Below, in pieces: positions 22,437 to 35,200 of a stretch of DNA of 64,000 bases; position 1 is the stretch's first letter, and every line of letters begins with the position of its first letter. The DNA is from Embiotoca jacksoni (Eukaryota; Chordata; Actinopteri; Embiotocidae). Position numbers and translations under genes: made by a program. A model generated the notes under the pieces. The model was not told the DNA's origin. It saw only the letters and a program-made list of their open reading frames with translations, and ran no database searches. The stretch is taken from assembly GCA_022577435.1 (NCBI GenBank), contig JAKOON010000006.1, positions 15,727,501-15,791,500 on the forward strand, given 5' to 3'.

Positions 22437-25400
22437 TCACCAGGGCATGCACGGGTTCGGGCAGTCCCGGATGTACGACTCCAGTTTGCCTTCAGATACT
22501 TGCATCAGTGTTGTGTATGTGGTCAACTGAAAAGACAGTAAAAGAGGCAGAAAACTCCCATTTAGACTGAATCCAAGTAGCTTTTGATGTATGAATGAAA
22601 AGTGGTGGGCAGAGGCTCACCTTATTTAACACGGGTTTGGTGGAGAGCACGTCGTACAGGGTCTTCAGGGAGATGTTCTAAAAGAGGAAGCGACAGATCA
22701 AAGAAGGTGACTGAACGCTTCGATAAAACGGGGATGCAACGGTCAGACACAAAATCACATGACGGTGAGATCATGTATCCCATCTGGATAGGAAGTGCGA
22801 GTGGTTATCATCATCATCATCATCATCATCATCAGTACTCACCGTCTGTGTGGTCTGGTTCATGCACTTCATGCCAGGAGTCCTGCGGTCGTCCAGGAAC
22901 AACGGCTCCTTCCAGTGGTCGTAGTTTGTCTCGAGGACGTACCAGCGTCCCAGCTTCGGGTCGATCCTGAGGGACGGGAAGTAAACGAGAACCTCAGCGT
23001 GTGGCGTGCAGATACACGAGTTAAATCTGGTGATCTGAAACCAAAGCCGTCGTCGCTTCCTGTTTGTTCGGGTTTTTCCACAAGAAACGAGGAAGGAAGG
23101 CAGCGTCACAGTGACTGTGAATCTACTTTATAACATTTCAAGGTGTGTTGGCAAACTGTATTTTATAGTACATTCCAATTTTTAGTTTGCCGTCGACTAC
23201 CTCATACGAGCTCATTCTGATGGCGATTTAGCGTACAGAATGTCAAACCCCCACCTCTTCATCCAAGAACGCAAACATCCTGTGACGTTCCCATGAAATG
23301 CTCTAAAAGGTCACTGCAGTACTCACTCCAAGACATCGATGCTGAGCAGCCTGGACCGGGTGATGATGCAGCCCTGCCCCGTCTGGTTTCCTCCCAGGAT
23401 GAAGTAGGCTGGAGCGAGCAGCTTGGTCTGAGCCAGCAGGCTTTTGGCTTCCTCATAGCTGGTGGGAGCAGAACCGGAGTCATTGTTTGGGTGGAAATGT
23501 GGTCACTTGATCTGAAACATTCAGTCACCTCAAGTTCCTCAACTCTCCATTCCTCTGAATGAAAGTTTAAAACTATTCAATCTGATTTTGTCTTTCAACG
23601 TAGTTTTCGGTTTCCCTGATTAAACAGTTTTATTCCATTTTATTTTACTCTATTTAAATCCTATTATTGTGATTTTTTTTTTTTTTTTTTTTAAATGGCC
23701 TTGTGTTTCTTTTATATCGTAGTACCTTTTGATTTATTGCGCTAAGCAGCTGCATCACCTCGTTTTTGAAAGGTACTCGTCTTGAAACTAATTATAGCCG
23801 TTTACTTTTCCGGTTGCTGAAAGCACCCTGTCAAGACTTCATTGTAATACAAATGTTGTATTTCTCAGCAAATTGTTTCTAAATCCTTATGAAATGATGA
23901 ATGTATTTTGTTTAAAAAAAAAAAAAAAAAAAACTTTTATAAAGCTTTATCTGAATCTTCTACTTTAAATCAGCTTTTCTGGTGCACTGCAACATTTCAC
24001 AGCACATTTGCTGCCACCAGACATTTCTATTGGCGTCACGGATAAAAAAAAAAAAAAAAAAAAAAGATCCATCGTACCACTGCTGTGCTGCAGCTCATCC
24101 AAAACTCCACAGAGCGGCATCAAACCAATAGCGCGGAGCTTTTACACATAAATTATATTCGAGCATCATGAGTTCACGTAATGCTGTTTAAATAATTTAC
24201 CACCAGATAACTCGCTGCATTTCACAGAACACAGAGTTTTTAAATCTGGCGTCTGGTGATTCCCGCTCTGGCCCAATTTAGTCATGAGGCTCTTCTCGAC
24301 TTTTCAAAAGTTACCAGGCTGAATTTAACAAATTCCGATAGAGAGTCATTTCTCCGGGGTTGGGATGGATCAAAACAATGAATCCTTTACGGTAGCAGCT
24401 GTAAAACTACTCTCACTGGCAGAAGGGGCGGATCATAGACTGTATAAAAGTAGACGTAGTTCCCAGGTCTGAACAATGAGGCTGATGCTGAAGTGGTATA
24501 AACTGCAATACCACAGATTAGTTTTCCTGTGGTCCATCTGGAAATAATTACATCATTAATTAATATTCGGCCTCAAAAAGTTGATATTTAGGGGCGGGGG
24601 GGGGGGGGTCTGTTTGATTGACAGTCCTGTGGTGCAGTCAGGTTCCTGCCGCAGGTGGAAATATTAAAAGGGAGATATTAAATACCTGTTTGCATTTTCT
24701 AGGACTGATCGGGTGAGAAAGCTCATCCACATCCCGTCTCTTTGTCCCATGATCCACTCCAGGATTCCTGCAAACACGGCGAACAAGTGGTCACAAAACG
24801 CGCACCTCGTCTGAAATGCGTGCAGCGCTGACGATAACTCACCAATGTATCCTCCATCGAGGCTGAAGCGCTCGTTCATAGTCAGAGTGAAGATGTGCTT
24901 AAAAAGAGAGAAAGCAGGAAAATATATGAAATCCCTCTTGCATCGTGAAAGAGGAAACTCCACTTAAGAGCCGTCGCTCTCCTTAAACCACGTTTAACGC
25001 CGACAAGAGTCTTCAGTCACGGTACCAAAATGACTCACGGGCTTGATGCCAGTCAGCATGCCGACGTATCCGGCAAAGTTTGTCGACTTGAAAACCGTCC
25101 GGTTGTTTCTCTTAAAATCCAGGTTGACCACGAGAGGCTTCAGCTTGTCACTGATGATCCACGACTTGTTCTTCACGTCCCAGCTGTGAGGAGGCACACA
25201 GTCTTTTACCGGTCCGAGTCGCGACCGAGCTTCTACGTTTAAAGTTGGGAAACGGTGACGCTCTTACCCCATGAACAAGCCGAAATCTAGATTCCTGCCG
25301 TGAAGGAGGTTGCCTGGGGGAGTTGCAAACGGCATTTCAGGGCCCGTATTTTATGTTGTATTGCTACACCGGTTCTAAACGAACGCACAGCCTGTCGACT

Positions 25401-27761
25401 CACCTTTGCTGTCTTCTGCAACGATAGAAGTGCACACGGTGAACACCTCGTAGAAGATGTTGAACAAGACAACTTCACCTGAATTATACAAATGAGGAAA
25501 ACAATGGGCAGAGGTCAGGGAAGCTTTTATCCTGGCAACAGGAAAGTTGTGTGCACAGATATGTATATATGTGCGTGTGTGTTTTTTAATTACCAAGAGG
25601 AATCCCTGAAACATCTGCAATCCCTTTGATTTCATCACTAAACGGGTTCGGGAGCGTGTCCGCCATTAAAGGCTGCAGAACATTACAGGAAACGGCGCAA
25701 TCAGAAAACCTTCCGCGACAACAGAAACCCATCAGGGATTCGTAAGAGAGAATAACACTCACCAGTGTGATGTCAACCAGCTCTATCAGCCTCCCACTGG
25801 GCACAAACGCATCCGCCAGGTCTTTGATGGCTTCAATCATGTTGACCAGCTGAAACGGAGACAATCACGAGTTCAAAATAAAAAAAATGAAAAAAAGGTT
25901 TCCCGGATTGGAAACGTGTCCTTACGAAGCACGTCGCAACGCGCTCACCTCGTTTTTTTTGTCGCCGATCAGAGCCGCCCACCTCTTCCCGGGCGGCGAG
26001 TCGAGGTCCACCGTGTACCAACCGACAGCTCCGCCGAACCTGATCGGAAAGAGAAGCTGTAAAAAAACACAACAACCTGATGTGTGCTGCTGTACATGAA
26101 ATATTCCATTTGCTGCATTTGTGTTCATTTGAATGCGCTGAATTTGGAGTTCAAAAGCACAACGCGAGGCCGTGCAGGCTCATTAAACCGGTCCAGTAAA
26201 ATCCTTCTACTTTCAAATTTAGAAAAAAAAATACGTCATTTGACTAAAAAAAAAAATGATTCGTTATCAAAATGCTGAAAATTCCGTTACTTGTCTCCGT
26301 TTTCAGCCGGTGACTTTAATACATTTTTTAAAGGAAAAGATTGATTGCTGGATCAAAGAAACAACAACAAAATTAAAGAGTTGAGATTACGCCGCAATGA
26401 AAATAGTCATCTTTTGCAGCCCTGGTTTGATCTCTTAAACCGGGCCGGGACATCATTAGACCATCCTGCTTCAGAAATGTAAATGTTAGAAATCTAAATA
26501 TTAGTTTATGGAATGGAGAAGAGAAAAGCTCATTGAATATATATTTTATTTGAAATCAAATTATCAAAATATGCAACTCTCATTAGACCTTCGGGGATGT
26601 GCAACATACACAGCGTACTTCTGTTGTGGTTTTTCATTTAATTCTTTAAAAATTTCAGGAGAAAATAAAACGGAAACACTTCATCCTAAAAGGAAATGCA
26701 CCAATCTCGTCTGATTTAAGGGGTGCTCTTCCAAATTTGGTTGACTTGCAACATATACAGGTTTATGAAGAATGGTAGCAGAGACATAAATATTGGCATA
26801 TGTGGTAAATATATGAAATACTGGTCAAATTTCAAAACCAATAAAATAATCATTTCACCAATAACAGCTGCATGTCATTGACACTGACTGACACTGCTCG
26901 CTAAAACACCCGCAACTTTTGGAAATGCAAGATACCGGCTCGAAGCCCAGTAGGACTACAACTACCATCATTACTATAAATCTGTCTTTTTGTTCAAATT
27001 AATAGTTACTACTTTTCTTTTAAAAAGAAAAGTAAAAAAAAACGTTTGTAGTCCAATAAACAGGCAGGTGTATATTTTCAAATTGCACTGATCTAAAAGC
27101 AGAACAAAGCAGCATTTCTTCACACATTGATTGATACATGGCTTTAAGTATTTAACTCATCGTTATCTCCTTAAATTTAGTTTCGGCTGTTTTGAGGGCA
27201 GAGCGGAGATAAATAACCCTGATGACATCATCCTTTGTCAAAAGACACGAGACGACTTGTTGTGCGGCGCAAGTACAACAAATTGTGTTTGTGTACCTAC
27301 GGTAGCAATTGTCCAAGTGTAAACAGCAACCAAAAGAACACAACTACAATGTCTATGTGTACGTATGTATCTGATTTCCCCCCTCGAGAAACTTGGATAC
27401 GATCATTTACGAGGAGCACTTGAAGGCAGCTGTTGTGTTACAAAACACATCAATTAAACAAAAGACTTTCTCTTCTGCAGACTAACAGCTACTTACGTGG
27501 GACCATTTGGTGGATACATCGCCGTCCGGCAGTCTTCCGTATACTGTAAATAAAGGAGTTAAAGCAGTAAGTAACCGGGCTGAAGGAGTCAAAAAAACAC
27601 AACAACAACAACAACAACAACAACACCCAGACGACTCTGCAGCTTTTTAACAATGTGTGTTAAACCCGCACCAAGCAGAGATGTTCGCTTACCGGCGGTA
27701 GAAACTGTGTCAACGTGACAGAGAACAGAGCAGCTAAAAGGAGACAAACACGGGGACCCAT
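22437..27761 (-). CDS. asah1: Acid ceramidase (N-acylsphingosine amidohydrolase 1), complete, 14 coding exons
   Basis: Lysosomal hydrolase that splits ceramide into sphingosine and fatty acid. The spliced product has 392 residues (human 395) and aligns end to end: N-terminal signal-like segment MGPRVCLLLAALFSVTLTQF, TEDCR, GGAVGWYTVDLD, VPSG, TVCTSIVAED, HGRNLDFG, FAGYVGMLTG, LAPAYFILGGNQTG, GRWYVLETNYDHW, FLDDRRTP, and the end CPNPCMPW. Catalytic Cys140 (human Cys143) is present; it is also the new N terminus of the beta subunit after self-cleavage, here between Val139 and Cys140, whereas human has Ile-Cys. Arg156, Asp159, Asn317 and Arg330 match human Arg159, Asp162, Asn320 and Arg333. The start is the only ATG ahead of the signal segment. 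Nothing looks broken, so the enzyme should be active. The family also includes NAAA, but residue matches and length favour ASAH1. Confidence 0.97.
22806..22834. repeat. (ATC)n microsatellite beside an asah1 donor
   Basis: About nine trinucleotide units; on the transcribed strand it is a (GAT)n run beginning roughly 9 nt after the donor that follows exon 22843-22966. Confidence 0.95.
24428..24660 (+). repeat. Interspersed repeat family A, copy 1 (partial)
   Basis: Shares ordered blocks with 60389-60790 and with the reverse complement of 44165-44605: a TCCCAGGTCTGAA block (shared with 60389-60790), a CTG(G/A)AAATAATT...ATTAATTA block, GGCCTCAAA, and TCTGTTTGATTGACAG. This copy stops after the GACAG block and includes a poly-G stretch (24594-24608). 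It is in an asah1 intron, antisense to the gene. Class unknown. Confidence 0.8.
27598..27624. repeat. (ACA)n microsatellite
   Basis: Nine trinucleotide units in the first asah1 intron, between exons 27497-27543 and 27693-27761. Confidence 0.95.
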
Positions 27762-27900
27762 TTCTGCACGACTTCACCCGAACCCGTCCAGCGTCGGTTT
27801 GTTATGACATGAAGTTTACTGCGGAAGTTGCTGCTGTTTACCTCGTGCCGGTGAGCCGACTTTTACGCAAGACAGGGGAAACCGGAAGTTGTCGAAAAGA
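27762..27900 (-). promoter_or_regulatory. asah1: Probable asah1 promoter and 5' UTR
   Basis: Immediately upstream of the asah1 start codon. It holds two ETS-type cores on the plus strand, CGGAAGT (27822-27828) and CCGGAAGT (27882-27889), common in TATA-less housekeeping promoters. No TATA box was seen. The transcription start is not determinable from sequence alone. Confidence 0.45.
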
Positions 27901-28239
27901 TACTGGACGTTTTCTGCACAAAGACAAAGGGAATCCATCGTATGCGTCTTAAACTAAAAATAAAAAGGAACAATACTGTTTCTCGTGTTCGTGATAAAAA
28001 GCAAGAGCCTCGGATAGAATAATGAAAGTATCTCACAACACCCCTCGTTGGTGGGCCAGTGGTTGTTTCCATACGGAATCGAAAACAAACTCGTGGTCGA
28101 TTGCATTTACTTCCTCATGTGACACCTGCTCCCTCTGTTTAAATAGTGACCATATGTATTTGCTAACCACCGTTTTGCTTCACTAAGTAACTTTACATTT
28201 GGTTTGGTATCAGCTAAATGACACTTTGTGACCACAGCA

Positions 28240-28740
28240 TGGACGGATTATCAAACAAAGTGGGACCTGGGCACAGACATGTAAAACGGCCCCTCCACCC
28301 CTCATCTCATAAAGAGGAACAAGACCCTGTAGACTGAAGGAGATCAAAATGAAACAAAAGAACAACCACACACACCATGCAGCTGTGTCGTTTGTAGTAA
28401 TTTTGTGTCCCCACCTGTGTTATCTTGAAGATGTCTCTTTATAGTTGTCTCTTAACTCGTCCTGGTCATTTGGAGCTCTTTCTAACAGTTTTGCATCTTC
28501 TTGTATTCTACGTCGTCTCTTTGCAGTTGTTTCAGAGTCATTTCGTATCTCTTTCTATTATTTTTTAGTCTATTTGTGGTCATTTTATGTCTCATGTGGT
28601 TGTTTATTCTCTCTTTTTGGCATGTAAGGACCCCATGTCCCTACAGGCCCAGGGTTCATGGGGTCCTTACATGTGTGGACATACGTGGAGCCGTTCAGTA
28701 ATCCATCCAGGGGCCAAAGGGACAAACTTGCTCGATTTTG
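28240..28740. repeat. Probable interspersed repeat with degenerate tandem core
   Basis: The interior (about 28380-28610) is a degenerate array of short units like TTTGTGGTCATTTTATGTCTC. The ends look loosely inverted: GGACGGATTATCAAA near 28242 and, reverse complemented, GGATGGATTACTGAA near 28700. The layout resembles a low-copy teleost repeat, but no family name can be given with confidence. It lies between asah1 and frg1. Confidence 0.5.
28621..28673. repeat. Perfect 17-bp inverted repeat (hairpin), 19-nt loop
   Basis: Left arm 28621-28637 reads CATGTAAGGACCCCATG and the right arm 28657-28673 is its exact reverse complement. It lies near the right end of the repeat-like block above. Confidence 0.95.
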
Positions 28741-29193
28741 TCTTCCCACATTTTGATTTAAGTGAATTCACCACCTCTTTTGAGTGACATTTATCTTGAT
28801 TAAATGAAGTCGGTGTAAACATTATATAGTGTCCTGTCGAACTGAGTCGCAGTGTAAATACATTATACATTCTGAGCTCTCCTCAAAGGTTAGTTAAAGG
28901 TCAGTTTTTGTAATTGATTGCCCTGTGAATACCAAACACTCACTTGTAGTATATATTATCATTTGACTGAATATTTAATCAACACACACAAGTAGAAAAT
29001 GCAGCAGAAGCATTCTAAGAACACAGAACTTCTATGACCCCAAAAAACAGCAGAGTCAAATCATGGTTAATTATTTACACAGAATCAGCCACTGGGTCAT
29101 CTGAAACTAATAAAAGTCACCACGGATGTGAACTAGCTTCAAAAACAACAACAACAACAAAAAACACAGTGAAACAGATTTGACCATTGCATG

Positions 29194-29199
29194 TTTATT
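29194..29199 (-). terminator. frg1: Polyadenylation signal AATAAA, frg1
   Basis: TTTATT on the plus strand, about 95 nt past the frg1 stop codon, implying a very short 3' UTR (29292 to roughly 29175). A poly-A stretch on the plus strand (29200-29217) lies just inside the UTR. Confidence 0.6.
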
Positions 29200-29292
29200 A
29201 AAAAAAAAAAAAAAAAAGTAAAATCCATGTCAAGTAACCAAAACTGTAAAATCAAGACATTTACAAAGACATGGCAGTCATCCACGAAGTCT

Positions 29293-32200
29293 TCATTTGC
29301 AGTACCTGTCTGCTTTCATTTTGCTCCTCCTGTAATGACAAAAATCACATTTATATTTAATGTTACATTTTGAATTTAAAACCAACCATAAACAAACCGT
29401 GACACATTTCTTGTTTTCATAAACATACTTAACTGTGTTTGTGTAAATAACAGGGAATTGTGTTTTCAATAACTCGGAAAGTGCAGCTTTGTTTGGTGTT
29501 TTTGTTGCATTTTCATTTCCAGGAGTGACAGATGATAGAACGCATAAACTGTCACCTTATCCTGCTTCTGCACGGAGGATGACGTGAGTGCTCTGCCTTT
29601 GTCATTTGTGTTTGAAATCCAAACAAATCAATCCAATATATCACAGCAGGAAGGAAATTCAGAAGATTTATCTGAAGTTTAAAAAGGACACTAACAGAAA
29701 CATATCATTTACTATTTTATATTATCTAACCTTTCTAATCAAATTGACTGAACTGTCTTCTCTGTACTTCTTTTTTTCTGAGCACACTTTGAACAGCAAT
29801 ATTGAGCAGGTGCAAATTGGACTTTGAATATACAGGAACTGATCTTGACTGCCACCCCCTTACTGTCTTTTTATTATACGGTGTGTGAATATACAAGATC
29901 GTCTTTAATGCCATTTAAATTCAACACAAATCTGAGTGCATCCTCTGAAGTGAAAACCCTCCGCTGACAGTTTGACTCTAATAACTTCTTGCGTAAACGT
30001 TCTTTTAAAAGAAAAGACATTTACTGGAGAGTGCTTATTTAAAAAGAAAAACTACTAGTGTTGACAATAATGAGCTTATTATCTCACCTGTCAAGCAACG
30101 TTTCGTGAAACTTTCCATCCGTTCGGGCTTTCTTTAGTGTGAAGCTGTCGCCCTCATTAACCCTGAGTCGCCGGTCTTGAAAACTCTGAAACTTCTTCCT
30201 GTAATTCAAGCAGCAACATTAATCAGACTATTACAAAAAAGGATATGCAAAGGTAAATAACTCCTTATCGAAATCAAAACACACTCAAACATAGACTCAA
30301 AATTACAGAAATGTTCACACACTTATCCTGTTTGAGAACTGACACTGAAGCTCTAAGCAGCTCAATCTTAAGAAAAATAAAAATAAAATCCAGATAATAC
30401 ACCCAAGTATTAACTAAAGCAGACTATTTAAATGTTGACAGTGGCAGCTAAACAGCAAAAGTGGCTAAGCTGAGCAGCTGCCACAAAGCGACATGTACAT
30501 TCAGCAAAGTGAGGAGGTTTTACTGGGGATGGAGAAGTTTCCTTTTTATTAATAGGGATGTCAGCCTGAATTTATACGTGTATCTAAATACACTACAGCT
30601 TCAGCAGGTACCACTGCACTCTGTGACATAACAACATATAAATATGACGAACAATTATTCAAACGGAAGCTATCTTCACAAAATATTGAAATATCTTGGA
30701 CAATAGTGCTTTAAAGAGCAGAAGCATCTTGTCACAAATTTCTCTGATATCGAGTTTCCCTCCGCTCTGCCTGTATTTTATGATTCCCGAGTTGCACTCC
30801 ATCCTGAGAGGCATTTCAGATACTAAACACTACATCAACACCCAGGCTCAAGGGCAGACATTATCAACATGTCAGCATGATGACTCCATTTCCCCAGCAT
30901 TCATCTAAAAACAAATAATAGAGCAGGAAAACAAGCCAAAGCGTGCCAAGCTAACAGCAGCCTCAGACATCTCACCTGGAACTTAATAGAGCACCGACAG
31001 GCGGCGTATAGAAAACACTTAAAGCAACGGAAGCCAAAACATGGTGTCGCCTGCTGTCTCTTCTAACAGCAGACCATCACTTTGCGCCTTTAAGGCATGG
31101 GATTGATGAGGCGGAAGCTTAAAGGCGTGATCTCATATCCAGGCGTGTTATTTTGTTGTCAGTGTTGTCAGTGCAGACTGACAAACTGAGAACAATAGAC
31201 ATCACAGCTTGTTTTTCCCTCTATCGGAATGAAATGCTTTAATTTTAGAGGACGCTGCAAGGTGTCCTGCTTAAACTGTAAAATGTCAAACTGTTGCGAT
31301 GCACGAAGCGTGATTCACAACAGCTTAAAGGACAAATTCCTCTCGCTGTGTGGATGTTTACAAGGAAATAGTGTCAGCCCGTGTTACTGACGGAAAACAA
31401 GAACGTGAGTAACAGAAAACAACACATACAGAGAGGCCAGAAAAACAAAATCAACACAACCGTCCTGGAACATAACAACAAAGTAGTAAAACATTTGAAT
31501 TGTAACTGTGTCATTAAGGAGTGGATTACGCTTCCGTCATTTTTGAGGCAATATGGTTGAGTTGAGCCTTTTATAGTCCCGTTAAATGAATCAAGTGTGT
31601 GGACTCACAACCTCTCGCTGACTGAATACATATGTTGATTCTCACTAGCAGTGGAGGAACAAGTATTTAGATCATTTACGTAAACCTGCAGTGTGGAAGT
31701 TGTATCGCCCCCTTCTGCCAGCGACAATAATTACAACAGCACTGTGCTTCTATCACACGCTCTGCAGCAGCCTTCGCCATCGCAGCTGTAAAACTGTAAA
31801 TAAAGTGTGGATAAATGAAATATACGGCTTCACAAACCCCCACAATAGAACTTGTTTCACGCTCAGATTTTGATCCATTCGGTCCGATAAGATTTGAAAA
31901 GTCTAAAAAAAAGCCAAACGATTGAACTGGAAGTTAGCTGAGTCGGCCAACAGAAGTCTCTGGTGCTCATGATCTGCCCATAGAGCACACTGTCAAATAC
32001 ACAGAGATTTATTTATCTGGCAGTGACAGGCTTCATTTGCAGTGTAAACTCAGACCTTCATTTATATGTATAAGTCCTGTACTAAAGTGAAAGTAGCAGT
32101 TTTACAATATCAAAGAATTCATACTTACAGTACATGCAGGATAACAAGTATCAGAAAATATGATTGAACTATCAAAAGTGAAAGTACTTATTAAGCAAGT

Positions 32201-35200
32201 ACAACAGATCATGTCTTTGTCATAAATACTGTAATATCATTAAATATGCAAAGAGATCGTTTAATGTTGTAGTAAGCAGTGAAGGTGGAGCTACCTTTCA
32301 CCACTTTTTGTTCTGTTGAGTAGTTTAATCTACGACAATAGTTCACACTAAAACTAAAAACGTCACTTGCGAAGTTACTGCAGCTGTCAGATTAATGCAG
32401 CAGAGTAGAAACGACAACATTGCCCTCTGAATTAGGAAGTAGTAGTTACCTTAAAATTGTAGTAAAGTGCAGCACTGCAGAAAAAGTAATTGTTCCATTT
32501 CCCTTCTGACAACCAATTTAAATAGGTTGGAGATTCACTTTTTTCTTTGTTTATTACAGGGAACTTATATCTTATTCACTATGTATTTAACATGCATGTA
32601 AATAACTACAGCCCCTCCTCCCAGTGCCCTAATTTGAAAGCACTTGGGAGAAATATGCTCTGATTGGCTTTTAACTGCACATTAAATGCAGCACAAACTG
32701 AACTGAGTGAATAAAAGACAAGGTAATTATAACATTATATGCAGAGAGAGTCCAACATGGGTTCCCTTCATTTGTTTTTGATTGGGTTGCTTATGTATTA
32801 AATGAGAACTGGAGCTATAAACAGTAGAGGTTACGTACACATAATTGATCTCGCAGGACTTCACGTTGCCCCGGTCCTCATCTGCAATGTCATCCTTATG
32901 CTTGACCTCTCGTTCCGCACTCATTCGGATCTGCTCATCATTTGGGAGGGGGGGAAAAGAAAAAAAAAAAAAAAAAAACAGAGAGAGGGAGACGATGTAT
33001 GTTACATATCAATACCTTGAACTCCCCTGAAGTGAGGTCATAAACTCCCCCCCCCTCCATCTCAACAGTCAGATCCCCACAGAGACCGCATGCTTAAAAA
33101 TCAAAGGATTAACATGCAACCTTGTGGAAGAACACCATTTACACATCACCTTCACCATCTCGCCGTCCCCCGCTGTCTTGCTCGTGGCCGCGATGTCCCC
33201 ACTGTCACTGTAGGAGATGAAGCAGCTATTTGCTGCCATGAGAGCCATTTTGCCCTGAGGCAGAGCAGAAAGCAAACAGAGGAGGAGGCAGTAGATTAGA
33301 CAGAACTGCGGTGGGATTGGTTGTTGTGACAGGCATGAAAGGTTGCCCGATATTTGATGTAAAATAGTCTCAAGGTTGAGCCGGGCAAGTTGTTTGTAGT
33401 TTCAACAAAGCATCAAGGCGGGCAGTGTGCTGTAGTAATAAGGAAGATGCATTCTGCATAATGAGTTGGTGGCTGCATCTAAATACGTCCTCTCATGGGG
33501 TAAACATCGGCCACGAAATGTGCTGTAAAGAGGAAGGGGAAGATGTAAATAAAAACTAGTCTAGTCCTCTTTTATGCAACTTTGAACTCTAATTCAAACA
33601 CTAATTGTTGGTAATATGGGCGTTACAGAAAAGCTACGTTTTTACAAAATCGTCTGTACAATATTTATTTCAACATTCTTTGAGTTCTCATGTAGTTTAG
33701 TTCCACTTTAACCTACAATGGAAAGTAACGATTATATTTATAATCAATGAATCTGCTGATAGTTCCCTTGAGTAATCAGGCTATTTTAATCTACAAAAAA
33801 AAAAGAGATAAATGCTCATTCCAGTTTACCTACACCCAAGTTAACATATTCAAATGTACTGATTTATCAAACCAAACAAAAATCTAAATGACAAACAAAA
33901 ACATGGAATATTCACATTTGATAATCTGCGCTTTTGCTTTAAAAATGCCTAAAATTATTAATCATGCACAAAATATGTGATGATTGATTTCTTCATTATT
34001 CAGCTGTTTGCTTTAGCTGTAATTAAACCACAACCTGGTGAATAGAGTTTACAGTAACATTTACAACATTTATATAGTAGCTATTGTTTGTTTTCCTACT
34101 TTGATGTGACCTGTTATCTTTGTGTATGTTTTTATCTTGTATAGTATAAAGCAACCGAGAGCTACTAACAACAAATCACCCGACAAATTAGTCTATTTCC
34201 TCAAATGTGTCAACAAACTCAGCCAACAAGTAACACAACATTCAAACATACTACATAATAAATAAAAAACCCAATTGCATATGGTGATAGCGAACAAATA
34301 AAAAGGTGCCATTAAGTTCATGTCCCTGTCTTTAAAAGGTATCAACACAATCTAACAGCACCCCCCCGCCCCTTCAGACAATGAAGCCACACAGTAATGG
34401 GACTGAAGGAGAAAACAAACAGCAGAGTGCCCTGAGTGATTGTCAGCAGGCATTGTGATGATGAAAGCAATTCAAATTCATCTTAATCAAGATGTCTTCA
34501 GCAGTTAGTGTGGTTCACACCCGTCCAGTCTCTAGTGAGGTCCGATGCCGGCATCACTTCAACATGTGGGAGTCCTGTTTAGATCTACAGCGGTTCTGAG
34601 TAGAAACTTTATATTGGTATGGAGGTAAATACATTAAAAAAAAAAAAGGGACAGAATGCATGTTATTACTGGACTAGTGGCTTACATAGATTAAGGAGAA
34701 GATGTACTCACACCCTGGAAGACTGGTTCCCATTGTTCCCTGGAGCCGATGGCATCAGAGCGCCCCACCACCAAACCCTCAGAGTTGATGCCCAGGTACT
34801 TTCCGTAACCAGACTTCAAGGCTACCCTGCAACAGCAAGAAATACCAAGTGAATTTATTCTACTCGAATATTCAAAACATGTTGGCTTTTCCCACAGAAT
34901 GTTTTTCTTAGTGGCAACAAATGTTCAATAACATTAGAGTGTGAATCTGAGATCCATCTCTGAAACTAATGCAAAAGAAAAGCTCTGTAACAGGCAGCAT
35001 ATCTTCAAGGATTGATTGTCCAGGGCTTGGTAAATTACTTGTGTACCATCTAGACAATAGAGGCAGCTCCTTAATATAAAACACAGAAATGAGGTAATAA
35101 ATCTACTGGTGATGGATGTAAAAACAAAGTGCAGTTTGTCTTTGCATGCTCACCGTGTGTCTGAGACCTTGATGGCAGTGAACTGTTCTGGAGGGTCTGG

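Larger units (their letters stand above)
22437..27761 (-). other. asah1: asah1 coding exon map
   Basis: Coding exons in transcription order: 27693-27761, 27497-27543, 25949-26039, 25763-25849, 25594-25672, 25404-25478, 25268-25313, 25039-25183, 24843-24897, 24686-24767, 23327-23458, 22843-22966, 22621-22677, 22437-22526. All introns are GT-AG on the minus strand, phases are consistent, and lengths sum to 1179 nt. The catalytic Cys lies in exon 25404-25478. The longest introns are 26040-27496 and 23459-24685; the latter holds a partial interspersed repeat. Confidence 0.93.
27901..29190. other. asah1-frg1 intergenic region
   Basis: No gene recognised. Contains the hairpin and repeat-like block described separately, and an E-box-like TCATGTGAC at 28114-28122 upstream of asah1. 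Confidence 0.6.

Noticed and set aside
22795..23133. 112-codon plus-strand frame starting in (ATC)n
   Set aside because: Shadow of an asah1 exon on the opposite strand plus a microsatellite.
34714..34826. Alternative donor of frg1 exon 5 after 34714 (GTGTGA)
   Set aside because: It breaks the frame with the next exon; GTGAGT two bases later keeps the conserved FQGGKMAL.
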